From an uncultured Nitrosomonadales bacterium (GTDB lineage: Bacteria; Pseudomonadota; Gammaproteobacteria; Burkholderiales; Methylophilaceae), in NCBI GenBank assembly GCA_946481065.1, contig CAMLMA010000017.1:1-18974 (forward strand): DNA of 18,974 bases, read 5' to 3'. Position numbers and translations under genes: made by a program. Each line of letters opens with the position of its first letter. Position 1 is the stretch's first letter. Of the stretch, positions 1 to 7,351 are shown piece by piece. The notes below the pieces were generated by a model. It saw nothing but the letters and a program-made list of their open reading frames with translations, ran no database searches and was not told the DNA's origin.

Positions 1-33
1 GCATCCCCGATACTAGCTTCTCCAATAACCGTT

Positions 34-79
34 CAGCCCGATAAAAAAGCCAGCGATCGCTGGCTTTTTTATCGGGCTG
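34..79. terminator. 46-bp perfect palindrome, probable bidirectional terminator
   Basis: Each arm is 23 bases and the whole is an exact palindrome centred between 56 and 57 on GCGATCGC. Each arm carries a run of six A/T (43-48 and 65-70) flanked by GC-rich blocks (GCCCG and GCCAGC). As RNA from either strand it folds into a hairpin with a U-run on the 3' side. It lies 82 bases beyond the ttcA stop codon, so it would end the minus-strand transcript and also any plus-strand gene entering from the left edge. The U-run is inside the stem rather than after it, so the inner GC-rich hairpin (49-64) is the likely functional terminator. Confidence 0.75.
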
Positions 80-161
80 TCAGAGCAAGTGTCGAGCTTC
101 CGACTTCACGACATGATGCCATGCGAAGAGTCTGGAGGCAGACGTTGCCGAGCGGCAACCG

Positions 162-1070
162 TCAGGCGGCATTGCGCTTGAACTCGATGCGGGTACCCTC
201 GGTACTCGCCAAACTCAACGCTGCGTTGTCTTCCTTGGCGATGTCTCCGAACAACGGGTCCTCATCCGTCGCCAGCGCCTGGCTCATGCCCTTGAAATCA
301 TAGAGGTCGGTATCCGCCAGATGCGAGGGTTCGACATTGGCCATGGCACGAAAGATGTTGTTGATACGGCCGGGTTGCTCGCGCTCCCAGGCCTGCAGCA
401 TCTCCTTCACCTTCTGTCGCTGCAGGTTCTCCTGCGAGCCGCAGAGGTCGCACGGGATGATGGGGAACGCCATCCCGCGGGCGTAGGCGGCGATATCCTT
501 CTCCGCGCAGTAAGCGAGCGGGCGGATAACGATCAACTGACCGTCGTTGGCGGAGAGCTTGGGCGGCATGGCCTTGAGCTTGGCACCAAAGAACATGTTG
601 AGGAACAGCGTCTCCACCATGTCGTCGCGGTGATGGCCAAGGGCGATCTTGTTGGCACCGAGCTCCTTGGCCGTGGTGTAGATGACGCCGCGGCGCAGGC
701 GTGAGCACAGCGAACAAGTGGTCTTGCCCTCGGGGATCTTCTCCTTGACGATGGAGTAGGTGTCGGCTTCGACGATGCGGTAATCCACGCCCAGCTTCTT
801 CAGGTATTCCGGCAGAATATCCTCCGGGAACCCCGGCTGCTTCTGGTCGAGGTTCATGGCGATCAGCTTGAAGTCGACCGGTGCGCGCTCCTGCAAGGCC
901 AGCAGCAACATGAGCATGGCATGCGAATCCTTGCCGCCGCTCATGCACACCAGGATCGTGTCACCCTGTTCGATCATGTTGTAGTCGCCGATGGCCTTGC
1001 CAGTGGCGCTGATCAGGCGGTCACGCAGCTTGAGGAAATTGCCGGAGGCATCGTCTGGGTAGTGTTTCAT
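162..1070 (-). CDS. ttcA: tRNA 2-thiocytidine(32) synthetase TtcA
   Basis: TtcA is the Fe-S enzyme that installs 2-thiocytidine at position 32 of certain tRNAs, using ATP to activate the base. In the 302-residue reading used here, the PP-loop SGGKDS is at residues 44-49. A CSLC pair (C119, C122) and a CDLC pair (C207, C210) supply the cysteines; three of these normally hold the [4Fe-4S] cluster. Other family signatures are [32 protein letters not shown] and [12 protein letters not shown]. Length matches the family (about 300). A longer in-frame GTG start at 1100 exists, but it has no ribosome-binding site and lies inside an inverted repeat, so the ATG at 1070 is preferred. It lies downstream of the pteridine-reductase gene on the same strand. 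Confidence 0.95.
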   Translation of the reverse strand: MKHYPDDASGNFLKLRDRLISATGKAIGDYNMIEQGDTILVCMSGGKDSHAMLMLLLALQERAPVDFKLIAMNLDQKQPGFPEDILPEYLKKLGVDYRIVEADTYSIVKEKIPEGKTTCSLCSRLRRGVIYTTAKELGANKIALGHHRDDMVETLFLNMFFGAKLKAMPPKLSANDGQLIVIRPLAYCAEKDIAAYARGMAFPIIPCDLCGSQENLQRQKVKEMLQAWEREQPGRINNIFRAMANVEPSHLADTDLYDFKGMSQALATDEDPLFGDIAKEDNAALSLASTEGTRIEFKRNAA

Positions 1071-1087
1071 CTGAGCATCATTCCAAC

Positions 1088-1181
1088 TACGGATGGACAC
1101 GGATCAACAGGGATTGGGACCGGGCATGCCGCTGCGCAGTTTTCGCGGGGGTGCATCCGTATTTATCCATGATCATCCGTG
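1088..1181. repeat. MITE-like imperfect inverted repeat between the SDR gene and ttcA
   Basis: Two 27-base arms, 1088-1114 and 1155-1181, match each other in reverse complement at 20 of 27 positions and surround a 40-base centre. Each arm contains repeated GGAT units (ACGGAT, then GGAT, then GGAT about every nine bases). The arms read outward as CACGGAT / TACGGAT. No transposase is present. It lies between the SDR stop codon and the ttcA ATG and covers the alternative GTG start of ttcA. It looks like a small dispersed intergenic repeat; family membership cannot be checked from this window. Confidence 0.6.
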
Positions 1182-1190
1182 GCTAAAGCC

Positions 1191-1943
1191 TTATAAATTA
1201 AGTGAGCGGCCGCCGTCGACGGCGATGACCTGGCCGGTGATGAACGGGGCGTCCTGGATCAGGAAACGCACCGCCTTGGCGACGTCATCCCCTTCGCCGA
1301 TACGTTTGAGCAGGGTCTGCGAGATGACGCGCTGACGATACACCTCATCGAATTGCGGATTGTCCTCAGGCCACAGCACCGGTCCCGGCGCGACGGCATT
1401 GACGCGGACGTCAGGCGCCAGATCCAGCGCCAGCGATTTGGTTAACGTCATGAGGCCGGCCTTGGCCACGCTGTAGACGATGTAACCGCGCTTCGGGCGT
1501 TCGACGTGCATATCGGTGATGTTGACGATGTTCCCATGCTGCTTGCGCAATTCTGCCGCCGCGGCTTGCGCGAGGAACAATGGTGCCTTGAGGTTGGAGC
1601 CGATGAGGTCTTCCCATTGCGTAGCGTCGATCTCGCCGATCTCGGTCGGATAGTAGCTGGAGGCGTTGTTGATGAGCACGTCGAGCTTGCCGAAATGGTG
1701 GATCGTTTCCTGCACCAGGCTTGGCAGGATGCTGAGATTCAGCAGGTCCCCCTGGATGATGGCCGCCGAATTCGGCCGCAGCAGGTTGAGTTCGGATTGC
1801 AGGGCGCGCGCCTCTCCCACCGAGCTTCGATAATGGATCATCAGGTTCGCCCCGCCCGCGTGCAGCAGACGGCAGATAGAAGCGCCAACGCGTTTCGCGC
1901 CGCCGGTGATCAATACGACTTTGTCTTGCAGACCAGAATTCAT
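1191..1943 (-). CDS. Pteridine reductase-type short-chain dehydrogenase (FolM/PTR1-like)
   Basis: This is an NADPH-dependent short-chain dehydrogenase of the pteridine reductase type, expected to reduce dihydropterins (dihydrofolate or dihydromonapterin) in the cytoplasm. In the 250-residue reading, the cofactor motif TGGAKRVG is at 13-20, with the Arg typical of this subgroup. NNAS is at 92-95. The catalytic residues are Y157 and K161 (YSVAK), with Asp144 (TDMH) where most SDRs have Ser. The Asp-x12-Tyr-x3-Lys spacing is the PTR1 signature and is the best evidence for the subgroup. The C-terminal ITGQVIAVDGGRSL is a standard SDR ending. Start: ATG 1943 has a GGA seven bases upstream; in-frame ATGs at 1955 and 1973 exist, the latter only five bases from the divergent gene. 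It precedes ttcA on the minus strand. Confidence 0.85.
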   Translation of the reverse strand: MNSGLQDKVVLITGGAKRVGASICRLLHAGGANLMIHYRSSVGEARALQSELNLLRPNSAAIIQGDLLNLSILPSLVQETIHHFGKLDVLINNASSYYPTEIGEIDATQWEDLIGSNLKAPLFLAQAAAAELRKQHGNIVNITDMHVERPKRGYIVYSVAKAGLMTLTKSLALDLAPDVRVNAVAPGPVLWPEDNPQFDEVYRQRVISQTLLKRIGEGDDVAKAVRFLIQDAPFITGQVIAVDGGRSLNL

Positions 1944-1963
1944 GCGGGGTTCCATCCAGGCAT

Positions 1964-1969
1964 TATAAT
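1964..1969 (+). promoter_or_regulatory. Perfect -10 hexamer immediately before the MidA-type gene
   Basis: TATAAT lies nine bases before the ATG at 1979. No good TTGACA-like box is found 16-18 bases upstream. If this is the promoter, transcription would start at or within a few bases of the ATG, giving a leaderless or nearly leaderless mRNA. That agrees with the absence of a ribosome-binding site. Confidence 0.4.
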
Positions 1970-1978
1970 CCATTCAAT

Positions 1979-3127
1979 ATGACACCATTGCCCATTCCAG
2001 GCGCGGAAGCGCTGCGCCATAGCCAATCCCTTGTAGCGCATATCCGCGAAGAGATCGCCCGTTCTGGAGGCTGGATCGATTTCGCGCATTACATGCAGCT
2101 TGCGCTCTATGCGCCGGGCCTTGGGTATTACAGCGGCGGCGCGGAAAAGTTCGGGGCCGCCGGAGATTTCGTCACGGCGCCAGAACTGTCACCCCTGTTC
2201 GCGCAGTGTCTGGCTCGGCAAGCGGCGCAGGTCTGCGCACAGACCAAGGGCGATATCCTCGAGCTGGGCGCCGGTACCGGACGACTGGCCGTCGAGCTCC
2301 TGCTGGAGCTGCAACGCCTTGGTCAGCTACCGGTGCATTACCTGATCCTGGAAGTGAGCGCATATTTACAGGATATCCAGCGCCAGACCTTGATGGCACA
2401 GCTGCCGCCCGACCTGTTCGCCAGGATCACCTGGCTCGACCACTTGCCGTCCGGCTTTGATGGTCTGGTGCTGGCCAATGAGGTTCTGGATGCCTTGCCG
2501 GTGCATATCGTCGGCCAGCGAGAACATGCGTTCGAGCGCGGTGTATCGTTTGAAGGTGACGCGCTGGTCTGGTCAGACCGGCATCCGCTGCCGCCGACAT
2601 TGAATGCGCTGGCTGCGCCATTAGCCTTGCCGGCCGGCTACCTGACCGAGCTTTGCCCATTGGCCGGCGCGCTCGTCGCGAGTCTTGCCCAAAGTCTGCG
2701 AAGGGGCGTGCTGCTGTTCATCGATTATGGATTCCCGCGCCGCGAGTACTATCATCCACAGCGGGACCATGGCACCTTGATGTGTCATTACAGACATCAC
2801 GCGCATGGCGATCCGTTCATTTATCCAGGTTTGCAGGACATCACGGCACATGTCGATTTCACGGCCGCAGCGGAAGCCGGCGTCGCCAATGGCCTGCGCC
2901 TCGCTGGCTACACCACGCAGGCGCAGTTCCTCATCAACTGCGGCATCACAGAGCTTCTTGGGCAAATCGCGGCCGGGAGCGCGGCTTACCTGCGGCTGGC
3001 GTCGCAAGCGCAGAAGTTATTGTCGCCGGCCGAGATGGGCGAACTGTTCAAGGTGCTCGCCCTGAGCAAGGGCCAGGACGCGCCGCTGCTCGGGTTTGTG
3101 CGTGGCGATAAATCACATGCGCTGTAA
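1979..3127 (+). CDS. Class I SAM-dependent methyltransferase, MidA/NDUFAF7 family
   Basis: This 382-residue protein belongs to the MidA family (DUF185), the bacterial relatives of mitochondrial NDUFAF7, an arginine methyltransferase needed for complex I assembly. The bacterial substrate is not established. Visible features in order: an N-terminal helix with YMQLALYAPGLGYY (38-51), the family motif GDFVTAPELSPLF (62-74), the SAM-binding glycine loop LELGAGTGRL (94-103), the second nucleotide strand LILEVS (122-127), and NEVLDALPV (167-175), a family hallmark near the active site. The C-terminal GITELLGQ region is also typical. Length fits the family (350-400). The ATG has no Shine-Dalgarno. 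It is divergent from the SDR and precedes trmB by 54 bases. Confidence 0.88.
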   Translation: MTPLPIPGAEALRHSQSLVAHIREEIARSGGWIDFAHYMQLALYAPGLGYYSGGAEKFGAAGDFVTAPELSPLFAQCLARQAAQVCAQTKGDILELGAGTGRLAVELLLELQRLGQLPVHYLILEVSAYLQDIQRQTLMAQLPPDLFARITWLDHLPSGFDGLVLANEVLDALPVHIVGQREHAFERGVSFEGDALVWSDRHPLPPTLNALAAPLALPAGYLTELCPLAGALVASLAQSLRRGVLLFIDYGFPRREYYHPQRDHGTLMCHYRHHAHGDPFIYPGLQDITAHVDFTAAAEAGVANGLRLAGYTTQAQFLINCGITELLGQIAAGSAAYLRLASQAQKLLSPAEMGELFKVLALSKGQDAPLLGFVRGDKSHAL

Positions 3128-3153
3128 GCCCGCACCCCGCGGGACGAGTCCGC

Positions 3154-3159
3154 TATAAT
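3154..3159 (+). promoter_or_regulatory. Candidate -10 box for trmB
   Basis: TATAAT lies between the MidA-family stop codon and the trmB ATG (3182), within CGCTATAATCGCGCC. The -35 region (about 3131-3136) does not resemble the consensus, so it is a candidate only. It would let trmB be transcribed separately from the upstream gene, with a leader of about 15-20 bases. Confidence 0.4.
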
Positions 3160-3181
3160 CGCGCCTTCCTCATTCGAAGCC

Positions 3182-3883
3182 ATGTCCATGCAAGACCAAG
3201 ACAACAACGTCAAGCACCGCCCGATCAGAAGCTTCGTGCTGCGTCAGGGGCGTCTGACCGATGCGCAGCAGCGTGCGCTGGAGACCGGCATGCCATTGTT
3301 TGGCGTACCCTATGATCCGGCCGCGCCACTGGATCTCGCCGCCTTGTTCGGCAGGTCCGACAGCCTCAAGATCCTGGAGATCGGTTTCGGCATGGGCGAG
3401 AGCACGGCCAGGATCGCGCAAGCCCAGCCGGAGCGGGATTTTCTGGCAGTGGAAGTGCATACCCCAGGCGTAGGTAGTCTACTCAAGCAGATCCAGGAGG
3501 CCGGCCTCAGCAACCTGCGCATCATCCAGCACGATGCGGTGGAAGTGCTCGACCACATGATCGCGGATGCCAGTCTTGATGGCGTGCATATCTTCTTCCC
3601 CGATCCCTGGCACAAGAAACGTCACCACAAGCGTCGCCTGATCCAGGGCGAGTTCGTCCGGCGGCTATGCCGCAAGCTGAAAGTGGGTGCTTACCTGCAT
3701 GTCGCAACTGACTGGCAGGAATATGCGGAATGGGTACTGGAAGTGTTGCAGGCCGAGCCAGCGCTGGCCAACACCGCCGAGAAGTATGCCGAAAAGCCGG
3801 ATTATCGACCGCTGACCAAATTCGAGAACCGCGGCATCAAACTAGGCCACGGCGTCTGGGATATCATCTTTCGCCGCAGGTGA
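3182..3883 (+). CDS. trmB: tRNA (guanine-N7-)-methyltransferase TrmB
   Basis: TrmB transfers a methyl group from SAM to N7 of G46 in the variable loop of tRNA. In this 233-residue protein the SAM-binding loop is [10 protein letters not shown] (66-75) and VEVH (90-93) forms the second strand. The catalytic and tRNA-binding block [15 protein letters not shown] is at 138-152. ATDW (D177) and TKFENRG (212-218), near the conserved C-terminal LGHGVWD, complete the family set. Length is typical (230-240). An in-frame ATG two codons in (3188) is an alternative start. A hairpin terminator follows, convergent with engB. With ttcA nearby on the other strand, two tRNA modification genes sit in the same neighbourhood, though not in one operon. 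Confidence 0.96.
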   Translation: MSMQDQDNNVKHRPIRSFVLRQGRLTDAQQRALETGMPLFGVPYDPAAPLDLAALFGRSDSLKILEIGFGMGESTARIAQAQPERDFLAVEVHTPGVGSLLKQIQEAGLSNLRIIQHDAVEVLDHMIADASLDGVHIFFPDPWHKKRHHKRRLIQGEFVRRLCRKLKVGAYLHVATDWQEYAEWVLEVLQAEPALANTAEKYAEKPDYRPLTKFENRGIKLGHGVWDIIFRRR

Positions 3884-3905
3884 TTGCTGGCGCGCATCAT
3901 GCCTT

Positions 3906-3940
3906 GTCGCAGTGAGGGCTCTTGCCCATTGCGACTTTTC
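3906..3940 (+). terminator. Intrinsic terminator of trmB
   Basis: The arms are GTCGCAGT (3906-3913) with GGGC (3916-3919), and GCCC (3924-3927) with ATTGCGAC (3928-3935). They pair around a TCTT loop, with a two-base GA bulge and one G-U pair, followed by TTTTC. It lies in the 71-base gap between convergent trmB and engB. The minus strand lacks a U-run after the stem, so it serves mainly trmB. Confidence 0.7.
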
Positions 3941-3954
3941 TCGCGCCTGCCGCT

Positions 3955-4572
3955 TCAATCCGCTTGATCGTTGCTTTCGGCCTGAAACAGCCATTTGCCG
4001 ATGACGGATTCCGCTTCTTCCACGCCTTGTTTCTTGAGGCTGGAAAAGAGTTGCACCGAGCAGTTGCCCCAGATCGTCTCGATCTCCTTACGCACGGCGA
4101 GCAGGGTCTGTCCGGCGGCATTGCGCGACAATTTGTCGGATTTGGTCAGCAAGACATGCACGGGTTTGCCGCTGGGACAGAACCAATCCAGCATCTGCCG
4201 GTCAAGAGGGGTGAGCGGATGGCGGCTATCCATGACCAGCACCAGACCATGCAGGCTGGTGCGATGGCTGAGATAGTTCGATAGCGTCATCTGCCAGTGC
4301 TGGCGCATGGCTTCAGGAACCTTGGCATAACCGTAACCCGGCAGATCCACCAGATAGCGATCGCCACCAAGCTTGAAGAAGTTGATGAGTTGGGTCCGCC
4401 CAGGCTGTTTACTGACGTAAGCGAGGCGGTTGTGGTTGGCCAGCGTGTTCAGCGCGCTGGATTTGCCGGCGTTGGAACGCCCGGCGAACGCCACCTCGAT
4501 GCCGGTCGCCGGTGGCAGGTCGCGCAAGTGATGCGCAGAAATGAAGAATTCGGCGTTTTGGAAAAGCGGCAT
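3955..4572 (-). CDS. engB: Ribosome biogenesis GTP-binding protein EngB (YihA/YsxC)
   Basis: EngB is an essential small GTPase for late assembly of the large ribosomal subunit. The 205-residue protein shows all GTPase boxes: G1 GRSNAGKSS (31-39), G2 Thr in PGRTQ (T60), G3 DLPGYG (76-81), G4 TKSD (143-146), and a G5-like FSSLKKQG (176-183). The N-terminal [13 protein letters not shown] segment before G1 is also characteristic. Length matches the family (about 200). The start ATG has only a weak upstream purine stretch. It is divergent from the cytochrome c4 gene across a 111-base spacer holding a 16-base palindrome, a layout often seen for engB next to cytochrome c4 in this group. Confidence 0.95.
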   Translation of the reverse strand: MPLFQNAEFFISAHHLRDLPPATGIEVAFAGRSNAGKSSALNTLANHNRLAYVSKQPGRTQLINFFKLGGDRYLVDLPGYGYAKVPEAMRQHWQMTLSNYLSHRTSLHGLVLVMDSRHPLTPLDRQMLDWFCPSGKPVHVLLTKSDKLSRNAAGQTLLAVRKEIETIWGNCSVQLFSSLKKQGVEEAESVIGKWLFQAESNDQAD

Positions 4573-4604
4573 AGGAAGCGATCTCTGGAAAGGCCGAAAA
4601 TGCT

Positions 4605-4620
4605 ACCACGATATCGTGGT
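4605..4620. promoter_or_regulatory. 16-bp perfect palindrome, candidate operator
   Basis: ACCACGATATCGTGGT is exactly self-complementary. The flanks CGAAAA (4595-4600) and TTTTCG (4621-4626) are also complementary if a four-base TGCT insert is allowed. It sits between divergent engB and the cytochrome c4 gene, 32 bases before engB and 63 before the cytochrome. This suggests a dimeric regulator site controlling one or both. No U-run suitable for termination of either gene is placed correctly. Confidence 0.4.
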
Positions 4621-4621
4621 T

Positions 4622-4650
4622 TTCGATAAAATGGCGTGCTTTATATATTC
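4622..4650 (+). promoter_or_regulatory. Candidate promoter of the cytochrome c4 gene
   Basis: A -10-like TATATT (4645-4650) lies 17 bases after TTTCGA (4622-4627), a poor -35 match. The AT-rich stretch leads to a strong ribosome-binding site AGGAG (4674-4678), five bases before the ATG. The -35 element would adjoin the palindrome at 4605-4620, so a protein bound there could compete with polymerase. Confidence 0.35.
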
Positions 4651-4683
4651 AGCATCAACCGATATTGTATTCAGGAGTAGGGT

Positions 4684-5292
4684 ATGAATTTCCGTAACAT
4701 CGCATTGGCGGCAATCGGTCTTTTTATCGCCACCTCAGCCATGGCCGCAGGTGACGCAGCCAAGGGCGCTACCATCGTCAATCAGGTTTGTGCCGCATGT
4801 CATGGCGCGGACGGCAACAGTGCGATCGCGCTCTACCCCAAACTGGCTGGCCAGCATCCTGAATACATCACTAAGCAATTGAAGAACTTCAAAGCTGGTG
4901 AGCGCAATAACCCCATCATGGCAGGCATGGTCGCCAACCTGAGTCCGGAAGACATGGAGAATCTGGGTGCTTATTTCGGTAGCCAGACGCCCAAGGACGG
5001 CACAGCCAAGAGCAATGGCAAGGGTTCTGTCGGCGAGAAGATCTACAAGGGCGGCATCCCGGGTATCGGCGTGCCGGCCTGTGCCTCCTGCCACGGTCCT
5101 ACCGGTGCCGGCATCCCCGTACAATTTCCGCGTCTGGCTGGTCAGCATGCCGAATACATCGTCGCCCAGCTGAAGAGTTTCCACGCGGGCCAGCGTGCCA
5201 ACGATGCAGCGAAGATGATGCGTTCGATCGCCGGCAAGCTGTCGGATGACGACATGGCCGCGGTCGCCGATTACATCCAGGGTTTGAAGTAA
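4684..5292 (+). CDS. Dihaem cytochrome c4, periplasmic electron carrier
   Basis: The 202-residue precursor begins with a Sec signal peptide (basic MNFRN, hydrophobic core, cleavage after ATSAMA at residue 21). Two similar cytochrome c domains follow. The first has haem motif CAACH (36-40), the second CASCH (133-137), and each is followed by a PxLAGQHxEYI repeat (PKLAGQHPEYI, PRLAGQHAEYI). MAGM and MMRS supply the likely axial methionines. Cytochrome c4 carries electrons from the bc1 complex or other donors to terminal oxidases in the periplasm. AGGAG gives a strong ribosome-binding site. It stands directly upstream of resB-ccsA, which attach haem to such proteins, separated by a terminator. 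Confidence 0.93.
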   Translation: MNFRNIALAAIGLFIATSAMAAGDAAKGATIVNQVCAACHGADGNSAIALYPKLAGQHPEYITKQLKNFKAGERNNPIMAGMVANLSPEDMENLGAYFGSQTPKDGTAKSNGKGSVGEKIYKGGIPGIGVPACASCHGPTGAGIPVQFPRLAGQHAEYIVAQLKSFHAGQRANDAAKMMRSIAGKLSDDDMAAVADYIQGLK

Positions 5293-5319
5293 GCGGACAA
5301 CCGATTCTTCCTTGGTACG

Positions 5320-5351
5320 TTTAAGGGTGGCGTGACCACCCTTAAATTTTT
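5320..5351 (+). terminator. Strong intrinsic terminator between cytochrome c4 and resB
   Basis: A perfect 11-base stem (TTTAAGGGTGG, 5320-5330, with CCACCCTTAAA, 5336-5346) encloses the loop CGTGA and continues into TTTTT (5347-5351). It ends only 12 bases before the proposed resB start, leaving little room for a separate resB promoter, so resB-ccsA may depend on read-through. Confidence 0.88.
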
Positions 5352-5363
5352 CCAGAGCCAGCT

Positions 5364-7337
5364 TTGAAGCCAGCAATCACCACCTCCAGACGATTTTATG
5401 AGCTAATGAGCTCGATGCGTTTCGCTGTCAGCCTGCTGACGGTGATCGGCATCGCTTCCATCATCGGCACCGTACTCAAGCAGAACGAGCCTTACGCCAA
5501 TTACATCATCCAGTTCGGCCAGTTCTGGTTCGATTTCTTCGAGATGCTGGGGCTGTACGACGTCTACCACAGCGCCTGGTTCCTGTTGATCCTGCTGTTC
5601 CTCGTGATCTCCACCAGTCTCTGTATCTATCGCAACAGCCCCTTGATGCTGCGTGAGCTGCAGACATACCGTGAAACCGCGACTGAGAAATCCTTACGCG
5701 CCTTCAGTCACAAGCGCGTCTATCAATCGATACATTCTGCAGCGGATACCCGGCAGCGCCTGCAGCAGTTCCTGACATTGCGCGGTTTCCGTTTCAAGAC
5801 CACACAGCATGCCGACGGTAGCGAACTGATCGCGGCCAAGGCTGGTAGCTACCAGCGATTGGGCTACATCTTCACGCATGCCGCGATCGTCATCATCTGC
5901 ATCGGTGGCCTGCTCGACGGCAATGTGCCGTTCAAGGTGCAGGAGTTGCTCGGCTACAAGAAAGTGGAGACGCTCGATATCCCGGTGTCGCAAGTGGCGA
6001 AGGAGAGCCGCCTGACCACGGCCAACCTGTCATTCCGGGCTAACATGACCTTGCCGGAAGGTACTGGTGCCGATGTCGCGTTCCAGCGCATGCGGGATGG
6101 CTACCTGGTGCAGGAGCTGCCATTCCGTATCGAGCTCAAGGATTTTCGTATCGAGCATTACGCGACCGGTCAGCCCAAGTCCTTCGAAAGCGATCTGCTG
6201 ATCGTCGACCCGGACTTGAAAGAGCCTTTGGCCCGCACCATCAGCGTCAATCATCCGCTGATCTACAAGGGCATCGCCATCTACCAGTCGGATTTCCAGG
6301 ACGGTGGTACCAAGCTAAAACTCAATGTCTGGGGCTTGTTCGGCACCCAAACCAAACCGCTGGCGGTCGAAGGCACGATCTTCAAGAAAACGACCCTTGG
6401 CGAAGGCGACGATGCGCTGACCCTGGAATTCAACGATTTCCGTCTTTTCAACATCCTCAACCTGTCGGCAGACGGCAAAGGCAAGCCCCATAACGTTGGC
6501 CCGAGCGTCACCTTCAAGGTGCGCGATACCCAGGGGCAGGCGCGCGAATATATCAATTACATGCAGCCTTTCCTGCTGAGCGGAAAAGCTTATTTCGTCT
6601 CCGGCATGCGTGATAATCCGCAACAGGATTTTCGTTATCTGCGTATCCCGGCGGATGAGGATTTCGGTATCGAAGGCTTCATGAACCTGCGGGCGACATT
6701 GTTCGACCAAGATGCGCATGCCGAGATCGCGCGGAGATTCGCCAAGGCGGCCTTCGGTCAACGGCCGTCGGCTGAGCTCACGCAGCAGCAGTTCGAAGCC
6801 AGCGTGAAGCAGTTGTTGAAAGCTTTCGCGGCCGGTGGTTATACCCGAGTCGCGGATATGATCGAGAAATCCGTGCCGGAGGCGGAGCGCGAGAAGGCTG
6901 CACAAACCTATCTCAAGATCGTCAATGGGGCTGCGTTCGAAGCCTATAACCTGAGCCGTGAACGCAGTGGCAAAGCGCCTGAAGCGCCGACCGAGGCGAA
7001 CCAGCAATTCCTGCAGGAAAGCCTGAATGCCATCAGCGACCTGTATTTCTACGGCGCGCCGTTCTATCTGCAGACCAAGCAATACGAACATCGCGAAGCC
7101 AGTGGCCTCCAGCTGACCAAGTCGCCGGGCAAGAACCTTGTCTATTCCGGTTCCGCGCTGCTGGTGCTCGGTATCTTCGCGATGATCTACATCCGTGAAC
7201 GTCGAATCTGGCTGCTGGTCAAACCCGGCACGTGCGAGGTCTTGTTCGCGATGTCGGCCAACCGCAAGAATCGCGACTTGGATATTGAATACCAACGCTA
7301 TGAAGCACAGCTGGACAGGCTGTTGCGCACCAGTTGA
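5364..7337 (+). CDS. resB: Cytochrome c biogenesis protein ResB (System II, CcsB/Ccs1)
   Basis: ResB partners CcsA/ResC in the System II haem-delivery and cytochrome c synthetase complex of the inner membrane. The 657-residue protein has transmembrane segments near 20-38, 72-89, 166-184 and 592-610. A large periplasmic domain lies between the third and fourth, as the family expects. Family sequences include SSMRFAVSLLTVIGIASIIG (16-35), VLKQNEPY, and HPLIYKGIAIYQSDFQDGG in the periplasmic domain. The start is a TTG at 5364. The frame is open only from 5346 and holds no upstream ATG. ATGs at 5406 and 5415 are alternatives, but would remove residues just before the first membrane segment. The stop is 14 bases before ccsA, so the two are co-transcribed. 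Confidence 0.93.
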   Translation: MKPAITTSRRFYELMSSMRFAVSLLTVIGIASIIGTVLKQNEPYANYIIQFGQFWFDFFEMLGLYDVYHSAWFLLILLFLVISTSLCIYRNSPLMLRELQTYRETATEKSLRAFSHKRVYQSIHSAADTRQRLQQFLTLRGFRFKTTQHADGSELIAAKAGSYQRLGYIFTHAAIVIICIGGLLDGNVPFKVQELLGYKKVETLDIPVSQVAKESRLTTANLSFRANMTLPEGTGADVAFQRMRDGYLVQELPFRIELKDFRIEHYATGQPKSFESDLLIVDPDLKEPLARTISVNHPLIYKGIAIYQSDFQDGGTKLKLNVWGLFGTQTKPLAVEGTIFKKTTLGEGDDALTLEFNDFRLFNILNLSADGKGKPHNVGPSVTFKVRDTQGQAREYINYMQPFLLSGKAYFVSGMRDNPQQDFRYLRIPADEDFGIEGFMNLRATLFDQDAHAEIARRFAKAAFGQRPSAELTQQQFEASVKQLLKAFAAGGYTRVADMIEKSVPEAEREKAAQTYLKIVNGAAFEAYNLSRERSGKAPEAPTEANQQFLQESLNAISDLYFYGAPFYLQTKQYEHREASGLQLTKSPGKNLVYSGSALLVLGIFAMIYIRERRIWLLVKPGTCEVLFAMSANRKNRDLDIEYQRYEAQLDRLLRTS

Positions 7338-7351
7338 AGAAGGAGCATTCG

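Noticed and set aside
1..33. Possible end of a gene or RNA entering from the left
   Set aside because: Only 33 bases before the palindrome; nothing can be identified from them.
144..159. GTTGCC/GGCAAC hairpin just past the ttcA stop
   Set aside because: Six-base stem with no U-run on the minus strand; the large palindrome at 34-79 is a far better terminator.
6315..7295. A 326-codon open frame on the minus strand opposite resB
   Set aside because: Shadow of the resB reading frame; no family motif, no ribosome-binding site, Arg/Gln-rich translation.
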